A DNA stretch of 64,000 nt from Plutella xylostella (Eukaryota; Arthropoda; Insecta; Lepidoptera; Plutellidae). Shown here piece by piece: positions 62,601-64,000 of the stretch. Location: assembly GCF_932276165.1 (NCBI RefSeq), contig NC_063987.1, forward strand, positions 4,154,001 through 4,218,000, written 5' to 3'. Both the position numbers and the translations under genes were made by a program. A model generated the notes under the pieces. It made no database searches. It was not told where the DNA came from and saw nothing but the letters and a program-made list of their open reading frames with translations. Each line of letters opens with the position of its first letter. The stretch's first letter is position 1.

Positions 62601-64000
62601 CGCCGGCGCCGCCGCATGCTCGCAGCACGGCGCACGCGCACGAGAAGCGGCCCAGCATCGACATGGCGCTGCCTGGGGGGGAAACATTATAATTAAAATA
62701 TAAAAAATATAAGGTCTCGACTGCAGACAAATTTTGAAAATTATTTCAGCAATAGAAAACTTGGGAACGACTTATTTGGCGACTTTCGATATTAGAAAGC
62801 CACTATATTAGTGTCATAGGATTATTTTTATACAGGAATTCGAACATGATACCTTTTCAGTCCAAGTTAAAGGAGCAGAAAGAGGTGGCCTCTGACGGTA
62901 AGGATAGAAGGAGTATATTGTATGTGAAATTAATGCTAATTACCCTGCAATTCGGGGCCGACCACAGTCATCAGTGCAGATAACAGGCGACCGATGCACC
63001 TGTAAGAATTAATTCCATACTTATGTTATAAATGCGGCTGTGTGTACATATTTATGTCAATCTTATTCATAATTTTCATTTGGGACAAATACGTAAAAGA
63101 TTAAGGCGTCACAGAAACTATAATCGATTTCTAAATGTGAGGTACGGATTATGAAATTTTGGGCTATTTTCACCCGATAAATCCCACAGAAACCATTTCA
63201 AACATATTTCGCTTCAGCTGTCGGGAATATCTTAGTAATTAATAAACAAGTATTTTATTTTATCTCGGAAAGTGTCTAGTCAATTTAGTATCTGAGATAA
63301 AAGAATACACGATATCTGTGTTTTCTCTCACCTATGCAACTCCTCATAAAGCGGCGTAGAGTTCAGCAGCAGATTCATGGCGAGACTGAGCGTAGAGTCG
63401 ACGTGCGCGCGGAACATGCCGCCCGTAGTGTCCACTATCACGCACAGCGCGTGGAGGGACCACACCTGGATGAAGGGTTAGGTTATGTTTATGTTAGATT
63501 GTGAAGGTATTTTCTTATGGTTTTTGCTTTTTTACCGAGTAAAGCCAGTACGAGAAAGCTAAAGATCCCATCCAGTGGCGTGCTTTGGGAGAGGCCTACG
63601 TCCAGCAGTGGACTGCTATAGGCTAATGATGATGATGATGAAAGCCAGTACGTAGTGATAGATAATATTCTTTTTCATTAATGCGAGCTACGTAACTCAT
63701 TCGCTATTGCGGCACTGATAGGTTATTGGAGGGTCGACAACTCTCATATATTGGCGATTTGACGCTAGAATCCACGCAACTAGAGCAATGAGCTTGAGAA
63801 AGTGCAGATTTTCAAAACTGCGCGACGCCAACGCTGCTCGCAATGCCGCTCCTCTGTTGCTGGTCGTTCAACATGCCTAACATCCGCCATGTTGTTGTAC
63901 ATGATACACCACACCATATGATACACCTAGTGTGCTCTACTATAGTGTGCTATACAGGGTGCCGCGAACTAGTGTCACCTGCAGCTGCTGCGTGGCGTCG
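35441..64000 (-). CDS. HEATR5B: HEATR5 (HEAT repeat-containing protein 5B / Laa1 family), C-terminal half, 27 exons
   Basis: Coding exons were joined by hand from GT/AG sites: 63979-64000 (partial), 63332-63465, 62944-62999, 62527-62672, 61819-61951, 59297-59467, 58456-58565, 57845-57956, 57250-57431, 54379-54503, 53907-54027, 52700-52831, 51025-51187, 50554-50697, 50204-50305, 49648-49771, 43768-43919, 43455-43558, 43017-43122, 41079-41159, 40369-40472, 39956-40061, 39473-39612, 37719-37840, 37384-37475, 36677-36822, 35441-35617. All phases agree, giving about 1,101 residues and a stop. Diagnostic segments from recall of human HEATR5B include the WSLHAL, GPELQ, FPGH-like LLLEQYQA, LPPEF and final IELKT regions. 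The family supports AP-1/clathrin traffic between Golgi and endosomes and dynein-linked endosome movement. The N-terminal half is beyond the right edge. Many exons have partial tandem copies beside them. Confidence 0.95.
35900..36420 (-). repeat. Duplicated intron 26 segment with exon 26 remnant
   Basis: CTGTGGATAT next to a donor-like GTTAGTACC (35900) is a remnant of the exon 26 end. The following TTAGAGCGTCGGCGCTGACA, AAATCAACATCTAT and CCATGCGCCGGCGCAGCCGG recur about 450 bp to the right (36361-36480), so the intron was duplicated together with the exon. Confidence 0.7.
36144..36255 (-). pseudogene. Partial copy of HEATR5 exon 26
   Basis: Reads LLIPVVAKWLRASAAPHHAA then LAHLTSIAAKYPQ with an intact donor (GTATGTTG). 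It has an AG acceptor (ACACTAG) 112 bp upstream. From that acceptor the phase is one base off from exon 25, so using it would change the C-terminus. Shorter than exon 26 by 34 bp. Confidence 0.8.
36677..36822 (-). CDS. HEATR5B: HEATR5 exon 26
   Basis: Reads VGMLRLLIPVVASWLRAGAA, then HHAALAHLTSIAAKYPQ. It joins exon 25 as C|GT and exon 27 in phase 0. A similar copy out of phase is at 36144-36255. Confidence 0.92.
37384..37475 (-). CDS. HEATR5B: HEATR5 exon 25
   Basis: Reads YPVDASHTKAAVAALTALTD then LVDVAPDDTA. Acceptor GTTACCAG, donor GTAAGTTA. A solo copia LTR sits in the intron between it and exon 24. Confidence 0.9.
37558..37691 (+). repeat. Diverged solo LTR of the 19153 copia family
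   Basis: TGTTGGAAAAAGATAAGTTT through ACTTGCAATTCCTACAAAAC to TTCAACA follows the 171-bp LTR with substitutions and an internal deletion (134 bp). No internal copia sequence adjoins it and no target duplication is visible. It ends 28 bp from the exon 24 donor. Confidence 0.85.
37719..37840 (-). CDS. HEATR5B: HEATR5 exon 24
   Basis: Reads TFAACCAVVRNIWSSSASPE and WWARALAPRLIARAAAA. Acceptor CCCCTCACAG, donor GTGAGTGT. A partial acceptor-side copy is at 37931-37992. Confidence 0.92.
37931..37992 (-). pseudogene. Partial copy of HEATR5 exon 24 (acceptor side)
   Basis: CCCCTCACAG and the first 62 bp of exon 24 recur with a few substitutions (TFAACCAVVRNIWSSSASPE conserved), then the similarity ends at ATTTCG with no donor. 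It lies transcript-upstream of exon 24, the opposite side from most other copies. Confidence 0.8.
38258..39472 (-). repeat. 135-bp tandem array of exon 23 end plus donor (nine extra units)
   Basis: Nine consecutive 135-bp units follow exon 23 with almost no differences (one G/A giving a D-E-S-S variant near 38539, one T/A in the leftmost unit). Each unit has 39 bp of former intron (GTACTCACATCATATACAGA...) and 96 bp of exon. 135 is 45 codons, and no stop occurs, so reading through gives repeated HYPCINHFRQCLDEPSHEV + LTSYTECLNLR. Each unit offers an identical donor and a possible acceptor ATATACAG. At the left the intron resumes with GGCCCGCGCGCCCAG, a 15-mer also present inside exon 23. Confidence 0.95.
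39473..39612 (-). CDS. HEATR5B: HEATR5 exon 23
   Basis: Reads DEPGQSISALLGARAMAALI then ALHYPCINHFRQCLDEPSHE up to the first donor, GTACTCAC. Nine further in-frame copies of the donor follow (38258-39472). Which donor is used in vivo cannot be read from sequence alone; all keep phase with exon 24. Confidence 0.9.
39613..39955 (-). other. HEATR5 intron 22, nothing else seen
   Basis: AT-rich intron without recognisable repeats. Confidence 0.6.
39956..40061 (-). CDS. HEATR5B: HEATR5 exon 22
   Basis: Reads AAAETRCVRVHEETARQHSQ then LLHSTTDKLLTLVKN. Acceptor TATTTCCAG, donor GTACAGC. Confidence 0.9.
40369..40472 (-). CDS. HEATR5B: HEATR5 exon 21
   Basis: Reads ALSILPTILYLATGVLQWSD and VASAAILLLQ. 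The ILPTILYL helix is conserved in the family. Confidence 0.92.
41079..41159 (-). CDS. HEATR5B: HEATR5 exon 20
   Basis: An 81-bp exon reading LGVHGDTLLIKSLSCLSELP then NLTSPQ. Acceptor TTCCCACAG, donor GTAACCTA. Confidence 0.9.
41215..42836. mobile_element. Non-autonomous element with CAGGGTGTCCAC termini
   Basis: CAGGGTGTCCACTC at the left is mirrored by GTGGACACCCTG at the right. Both ends carry arrays of TCCCTGACTTTTCCCTGAC-type subterminal repeats on the same strand. The 1.6-kb AT-rich interior has no long ORF. It includes two copies of an AACAAAAGTTGTT(T/C)AGA motif near 41493 and 42495. I could not define a target duplication. Such CAGGGTGTCCA ends with CCCTGA repeats are widespread in arthropod genomes; the superfamily is not assigned. 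Confidence 0.75.
43017..43122 (-). CDS. HEATR5B: HEATR5 exon 19
   Basis: Reads AFAGVEAALQLLLRRLPALS, then QHRSVGVIGERR. Donor is GTCAGTCC, weaker than the others. The intron just past it holds a tRNA-SINE-like CCGGGCTTCTAACCCGGGAC fragment. Confidence 0.85.
43455..43558 (-). CDS. HEATR5B: HEATR5 exon 18
   Basis: Reads ELAPSETPTPPAVLEAIHTL then GEGGVTGTLAADSSL. A 40-bp degraded echo lies at 43621-43661. Confidence 0.88.
43621..43661 (-). pseudogene. Short echo of HEATR5 exon 18
   Basis: CGCTTTGAGCACTGCCGGTG with GGTGGTCTCGGA resembles exon 18 (CGCTTCGAGCACTGCCGGCG ... GGGGGTCTCGGA). It lies 63 bp upstream in the transcript and lacks splice sites. Confidence 0.6.
43768..43919 (-). CDS. HEATR5B: HEATR5 exon 17
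   Basis: Reads ALAIEVCQILHRAALTQESV and ALLLAADALKLVIIGAKEQL, two HEAT helices. Separated from exon 16 by a 5.7-kb intron carrying a copia element. Confidence 0.92.
44297..44400 (-). pseudogene. Exon 16 copy A, cut by deletion at the copia junction
   Basis: Open in the exon 16 frame (QRDMSSENSINVLQSLVTLL) with donor GTAAATG. Its 5' end and acceptor are missing: similarity stops at GCTGCGCACA and copia sequence starts at 44401. Confidence 0.85.
44529..45410 (+). CDS. gag: Copia Gag, second element
   Basis: Starts at the ATG at 44529. Reads GAEGWTAWHFKIKVMLRAAG near the N-terminus, then a conserved helical Gag core. A zinc knuckle, CFKCGKIGHYKKDC, is followed by a second Cys/His motif, CSHCKKSNHNLKNC. 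The first ~130 bases and upstream leader are markedly GC-richer than the rest. The frame is broken after 45410 by a small insertion that adds a shift and a stop at 45480-45482. Confidence 0.88.
45411..45508 (+). mobile_element. Tiny LINE 3' end inserted in copia, with 12-bp target duplication
   Basis: GATTTGTGGATC occurs on both sides (45411-45422 and 45497-45508). Between them 74 bp end in an ATTGATTGATTGA tail, so it is a severely 5'-truncated LINE in plus orientation. The net 86-bp gain is not a multiple of three and breaks the gag-pol frame. Confidence 0.9.
45509..46120 (+). pseudogene. pol: Copia protease and integrase N-terminal domain (frameshifted)
   Basis: Begins right after the nested insertion with the protease active site MDSGASEHMCHN. 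Continues through VLHVPEIKTNLFSAS into the integrase zinc-binding region (WHEKMCHQ, then CESCLKGKLHKQPF). The frame then shifts by one base somewhere within about 46085-46125, before the catalytic core. Confidence 0.88.
46126..48450 (+). pseudogene. pol: Copia integrase core, reverse transcriptase, RNase H (frameshifted at end)
   Basis: The integrase catalytic triad is intact: Asp in MDLCGPME, Asp in VIRSDCGLEF, Glu in QQNGCIERE. An acidic Glu/Ser/Thr linker follows, then RT with SKWVFKVKEVGDQKVYKARL, VHQMDVVGAFLHGDI and the YVDDILIF catalytic motif. RNase H begins with DADWSGD and STTGYFF, and continues to SSTESEYIALSIAIAEACW. A one-base shift then ends this frame at 48465, and the remainder continues in the neighbouring frame. 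Confidence 0.9.
48440..48698 (+). pseudogene. pol: Copia RNase H C-terminal part, shifted frame
   Basis: Carries the missing RNase H end: VIIYEDNQSVIKLAYN, HLDTRYHFIVDKINEK and NLADLLTKPLGKNLF, ending at TAA 48696-48698. It belongs to the preceding reading frame, split by a single-base indel. Confidence 0.88.
48699..49122 (+). other. Copia 3' untranslated region and polypurine tract
   Basis: AT-rich non-coding sequence ending in TTGGGGGGGGA immediately before the LTR. Confidence 0.75.
49123..49310 (+). repeat. 3' LTR of second copia element
   Basis: Starts TGTTAAAATGCAACAAAG after the purine tract and appears to end at TTTCATCA, about 188 bp. There is no left partner for comparison. The right flank TATCCACATG is intron sequence shared by all exon 16 copies. 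Confidence 0.8.
49324..49446 (-). pseudogene. Exon 16 copy B
   Basis: Open in the exon 16 frame (MEALCAQRDLSSENTINVLQ) with donor GTACATGTGG. Its only AG near the start (ATATAAG) makes it 123 bp, one base short of the phase exon 15 requires, so it would shift the frame. Confidence 0.8.
49486..49599 (-). pseudogene. Exon 16 copy C
   Basis: Has donor GTACATGTGG, but a 7-bp deletion (TGTGCGACATGAG versus TGTGCGCAGCGTGACCTGAG) creates a TGA in frame. Confidence 0.85.
49648..49771 (-). CDS. HEATR5B: HEATR5 exon 16 (functional copy)
   Basis: Reads ICMEALCAQRDLSSENTINV then LQSLVTLLDHADNRARLLKD. Its acceptor (TTATGTCCAG) and donor (GTAAATG) fit exons 15 and 17 in phase. It is the rightmost of four similar copies; the others are damaged. 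Confidence 0.92.
49840..49915. mobile_element. Decayed LINE-tail fragment
   Basis: GGGCTAGTCCACCAAGCTGG and CCCAGTGCGGATTG match the block at 10740-10800. Confidence 0.5.
50204..50305 (-). CDS. HEATR5B: HEATR5 exon 15
   Basis: Reads a hydrophilic stretch (DSKEDADNKAVITKTENGN) then EPMDERFHLLFG. ERFHL-type sequence precedes the next HEAT helix in the family. Confidence 0.9.
50554..50697 (-). CDS. HEATR5B: HEATR5 exon 14
   Basis: Reads EFSSQLPHGGGAFYLAETGG and HYRRAWPALLLAAALRFN. Acceptor TATTCCAG, donor GTAATAAT. Confidence 0.93.
51025..51187 (-). CDS. HEATR5B: HEATR5 exon 13
   Basis: Reads SYMPEESDDDFGDFESKGES, then LLRLVAPELDSLGDNWLAAL and RDHALLSLPP. The acidic DDDFGDFE patch is followed by a conserved helix. 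Joins exon 14 to make LPPEF. Confidence 0.94.
51594..51665 (-). pseudogene. Degraded copy of HEATR5 exon 12
   Basis: On the plus strand CCTTGTTGGAGCTGAGC, GTGCGCTCCAGTGCGTGAGC and TCACCATCGCCACTATGTAT match exon 12 at 52700-52831, with about 60 bp of the middle missing. The donor position (GTATAGTC) is kept. Confidence 0.75.
52532..52681. mobile_element. MITE with 22-bp terminal inverted repeats
   Basis: GCAGTCATCTGGTTGAATCT at the left pairs with AGATTCAACCAGATGCCTGC at the right with one mismatch. The 150-bp interior is non-coding. It ends 18 bp from the exon 12 donor. Confidence 0.8.
52700..52831 (-). CDS. HEATR5B: HEATR5 exon 12
   Basis: 44 codons, phase 0 at both ends: VYIVAMVSHGGAPGSYVRQL and ALAHWSAQLSHNSNK. 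A MITE ends 18 bp past its donor, and a degraded copy lies at 51594-51665. Confidence 0.9.
53677..53790. mobile_element. Repeat with GGCCGTCG palindrome
   Basis: AATGGCCGTCGTGGGGCTG is mirrored by GCTTCGCGACGGCCATT around ATGTTGGCGGCTAAAAAAC. The block continues as CCATCCGGGTGTCCGCCCG. I recall the second half as frequent in moth genomes. Class unknown. Confidence 0.5.
53907..54027 (-). CDS. HEATR5B: HEATR5 exon 11
   Basis: Reads VHQLLVSSLVKLNTKGN, then YNESMATLEKLSILKAWAE, a family signature. Donor GTGAGAGCC. Confidence 0.95.
54379..54503 (-). CDS. HEATR5B: HEATR5 exon 10
   Basis: Reads VGAALRPAFSGDTASHVTAA and CDVCSAWIGCGVARDINDL. Acceptor CTTCTCTAG, donor GTAAGGAC. Confidence 0.93.
55585..55726. 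mobile_element. MITE inside the exon 9 array, copy 1
   Basis: TACAGTCAGCTGCATGAAAA at the left is mirrored at the right by ACTTATGCGGCGGACCGTA. CTATACACT is also inverted. Nearly the same element, in the same position relative to an exon copy, is at 56588-56730. Confidence 0.8.
56588..56730. mobile_element. MITE inside the exon 9 array, copy 2
   Basis: TACAGTCAGCTGCATAAGAA at the left and CTTATGCAGCTGACCGTA at the right form ~30-bp inverted repeats. High similarity to copy 1 indicates duplication with the array rather than independent insertion. Confidence 0.8.
57250..57431 (-). CDS. HEATR5B: HEATR5 exon 9
   Basis: Reads DYLSLHLSDLVRMAFVGATG, LRLSGLKTLQMIIQLFAR and PEPDFHGHLLLEQYQAQ. It is among the best conserved parts of the protein. 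Its last ~105 bp plus donor recur many times at 55069-57112. Confidence 0.95.
57718..57768. mobile_element. End fragment of the GGTTCCGTA repeat family
   Basis: AACAAGTGCCAGTCGCACTT followed by ACGGTTCCTA resembles the terminus at 24019-24070 in reverse. Confidence 0.45.
57845..57956 (-). CDS. HEATR5B: HEATR5 exon 8
   Basis: Reads VFAMECVQKIMTMCEASGEP then AHFDLVKAKEKL. It follows the WSTR-VFA junction typical of the family. Confidence 0.92.
58456..58565 (-). CDS. HEATR5B: HEATR5 exon 7 (acidic linker)
   Basis: Encodes an Asp-rich loop (GDDIDDDDDQVQFHADD) ending SRWSTR before donor GTGAGATAG. HEATR5 proteins have an acidic spacer here before the next HEAT block. Confidence 0.9.
58653..58876 (+). 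mobile_element. High-copy TTCCCGCGAGC repeat in HEATR5 intron 6
   Basis: ACTAGCTGTTCCCGCGAGCT to a long ACAGACAGACAGATAGACAG tract and TTTATAATATTAGTAAGGAT. Same family as 4111-4290 and more complete. Confidence 0.85.
59139..59258 (-). pseudogene. 120-bp copy of HEATR5 exon 6, phase-compatible
   Basis: Copies the last 120 bp of exon 6 with two substitutions visible in translation (DGAAL, SIRAW). Donor GTGAGAGC is identical. The AG just before it (AGTAGTCTAG) gives a start phase that fits after exon 5 or exon 6, and its end fits exon 7. It could therefore be included as a 40-codon in-frame cassette. The upstream tract is poor in pyrimidines, so the acceptor looks weak. Confidence 0.8.
59297..59467 (-). 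CDS. HEATR5B: HEATR5 exon 6
   Basis: Reads GVILTEAGLLAALFAYLDME, TLTCCLLAPSIRDWLMLAKR and VLTIKLG. A 120-bp partial copy at 59139-59258 lies just downstream. Confidence 0.92.
59560..59663 (+). mobile_element. Decayed RTE-type LINE 3' end
   Basis: GGCCTTGGAAGAGCCCTACG followed by GCTGATGATGATGATTATGG resembles the GEAYVQQW-plus-GATGAT ending of the copies at 9393 and 63565. Confidence 0.6.
59853..59992. mobile_element. MITE with GGGCTGAT termini and TAA duplication
   Basis: GGGCTGATATTTCAAT at the left pairs with ATTTTTCATCAGTCAG...TCAGCCC at the right. AGATAA/TTATCT is inverted inside. TAA flanks both ends, as expected for PIF/Harbinger-type elements. Confidence 0.75.
60080..60200 (+). mobile_element. 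tRNA-derived SINE fragment
   Basis: ACCGTATGGCGCAGTAGTTA (A-box-like) then GGTCTCGCGTTCGGTCCCGA (B-box-like) and ACCGGAACAGTATTTG. The tRNA-like head differs from the SINE at 14421. Confidence 0.65.
60463..60534 (-). tRNA. tRNA-Pro (anticodon AGG)
   Basis: The minus strand reads GGCTCGTTGGTCTAGGGGTA at the 5' end. The anticodon loop is TTAGGGT, and the T arm is CCGGGTTCAAATCCCGG. The acceptor stem GGCTCGT/ACGAGCC is fully paired, 72 nt with discriminator C. TTTTT nine bases downstream fits a Pol III terminator. One anticodon-stem pair is T-G where the second gene has C-G. It lies in HEATR5 intron 5 on the same strand. Confidence 0.96.
60821..60892 (-). tRNA. tRNA-Pro (anticodon TGG)
   Basis: Differs from the neighbouring tRNA-Pro by only two bases: anticodon loop TTTGGGT, and C for T in the anticodon stem. 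Cloverleaf arms are intact, with A and B boxes and a TTTTT terminator just downstream. Confidence 0.97.
60893..61494. other. HEATR5 intron 5, nothing else seen
   Basis: AT-rich intron without recognisable repeats or coding segments. Confidence 0.55.
61495..61630. mobile_element. Palindromic MITE (GGGCCACTTGCA termini)
   Basis: GGGCCACTTGCA at the left and TGCAAGTGGCCC at the right, with CATATTAAATCTAGATTTAG inverted internally. CTA flanks both ends as a possible 3-bp duplication. Additional AAATCGAGATTT palindromes lie in the middle. Confidence 0.8.
61819..61951 (-). CDS. HEATR5B: HEATR5 exon 5
   Basis: Reads EDLGSSDLVVRRAALSYIRQ then MSQKEAKEILQI, with acceptor GTATTGCAG and donor GTGAGTTT. 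Typical amphipathic HEAT helices. Confidence 0.92.
62140..62219. mobile_element. DNA-transposon terminus (TTTTTGCAACACCCTGTATA)
   Basis: AACAAAAGTTATGCAGAATG, CTGAGTCACCCC and AGTATACCC lead to TTTTTGCAACACCCTGTATA, the same terminus as the 59-bp element at 15100. The opposite end is not seen. Confidence 0.65.
62281..62526 (-). repeat. 123-bp tandem array of exon 4 end plus donor (two extra units)
   Basis: Two 123-bp units follow exon 4, indistinguishable from its last ~90 bp. Each ends in donor GTGAGTGTCTGTGTGTCTGT. 123 is 41 codons and the frame stays open through both units (VSVCVSVGRAVCGGAGARSE linkers), so any of three donors keeps phase with exon 5. Confidence 0.93.
62527..62672 (-). 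CDS. HEATR5B: HEATR5 exon 4
   Basis: Acceptor CCCCCCAG. Encodes SAMSMLGRFSCACAVL and GCLQQLHLFTDRR. The first donor (GTGAGTGTCTGTG) ends it in phase 0. Two more identical donors, 123 and 246 bp further on, are also in frame (see tandem array 62281-62526). Confidence 0.92.
62944..62999 (-). CDS. HEATR5B: HEATR5 exon 3
   Basis: A 56-bp exon, too short for ORF calling. Reads CIGRLLSALMTVVGPELQ between TTCTTACAG and GTAATTAG. VGPELQG is a family landmark and fixes the phase on both sides. Confidence 0.92.
63332..63465 (-). CDS. HEATR5B: HEATR5 exon 2
   Basis: Acceptor TTCATCCAG, donor GTGAGAG. Encodes VWSLHALCVIVDTTGGMF and TLSLAMNLLLN, a strongly conserved HEAT region of the family. Confidence 0.93.
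63565..63640 (+). mobile_element. RTE-type LINE 3' end with GATGAT tail
   Basis: GTGGCGTGCTTTGGGAGAGG, CCTACGTCCAGCAGTGGACT and GCTATAGGCTAATGATGATG. Plus-strand version of the fragment at 9393, lying in HEATR5 intron 1. Confidence 0.75.
63979..64000 (-). CDS. HEATR5B: HEATR5 exon 1 of window (partial)
   Basis: Only the last 22 bases are inside the window, reading DATQQLQ, then donor GTGACAC. Ends in phase 0 and joins exon 2. Confidence 0.8.

Noticed and set aside
62222..62730. 154-166-codon open frames on both strands
   Set aside because: Shadows of the GC-rich 123-bp tandem copies. Only the minus frame of exon 4 matches the gene.

Overview
The window is from an insect nuclear genome, almost certainly a moth or butterfly. 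AT-rich introns and intergenic DNA are packed with repeat families typical of Lepidoptera: tRNA-derived SINEs with a GTCCCGGGTTCGA box, the TTCCCGCGAGCTTCGCTTCGCC repeat, the GGTTCCGTAGCC...ACTTGGCCGG repeat, RTE-type LINE 3' ends with GATGAT tails, and many short palindromic MITEs.

Layout. Bases 1-1144 are the start of a LINE ORF1 (minus) that runs off the left edge. From 1145 to 33302 I found no host gene, only repeats and four larger elements: a young internally deleted copia element (19148-24023, identical 171-bp LTRs, 5-bp target duplication) sitting in an older repeat and carrying a 5'-truncated CR1/Jockey-like LINE; a SINE containing another repeat; a short LINE tail; and a nearly full-length LINE with an intact endonuclease-RT-RNase H ORF and a 15-bp target duplication (28886-33035). 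The last two exons of a plus-strand gene resembling TRMT61A lie at 33303-33894. From 35441 to the right edge runs one minus-strand gene, HEATR5 (HEATR5B/Laa1 family). I reconstructed 27 coding exons, all phase-compatible, covering about 1,100 C-terminal residues. The 5' half lies beyond 64000. The two genes converge tail to tail.

The outstanding feature is inside HEATR5. At least nine of its exons have one or more partial tandem copies next to them, usually on the transcript-downstream side and usually keeping the 3' part of the exon plus its splice donor. Two arrays are in-frame ladders of identical splice donors: exon 23 (135-bp unit, ten donors) and exon 4 (123-bp unit, three donors). Exon 9 has nine large partial copies plus remnants, with a MITE duplicated inside the array. 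Exon 16 has three decayed copies, one separated from the rest by a second copia element (44401-49310) that lost its 5' LTR. HEATR5 introns also hold two tRNA-Pro genes (anticodons AGG and TGG), a 1.6-kb element with CAGGGTGTCCAC ends, a solo LTR and several MITEs.

HEATR5B-type proteins are HEAT-repeat accessory factors of clathrin/AP-1 trafficking. TRMT61A is the catalytic subunit of the tRNA m1A58 methyltransferase. Their adjacency looks incidental. Family assignments are from recall of family sequences; no database search was run.
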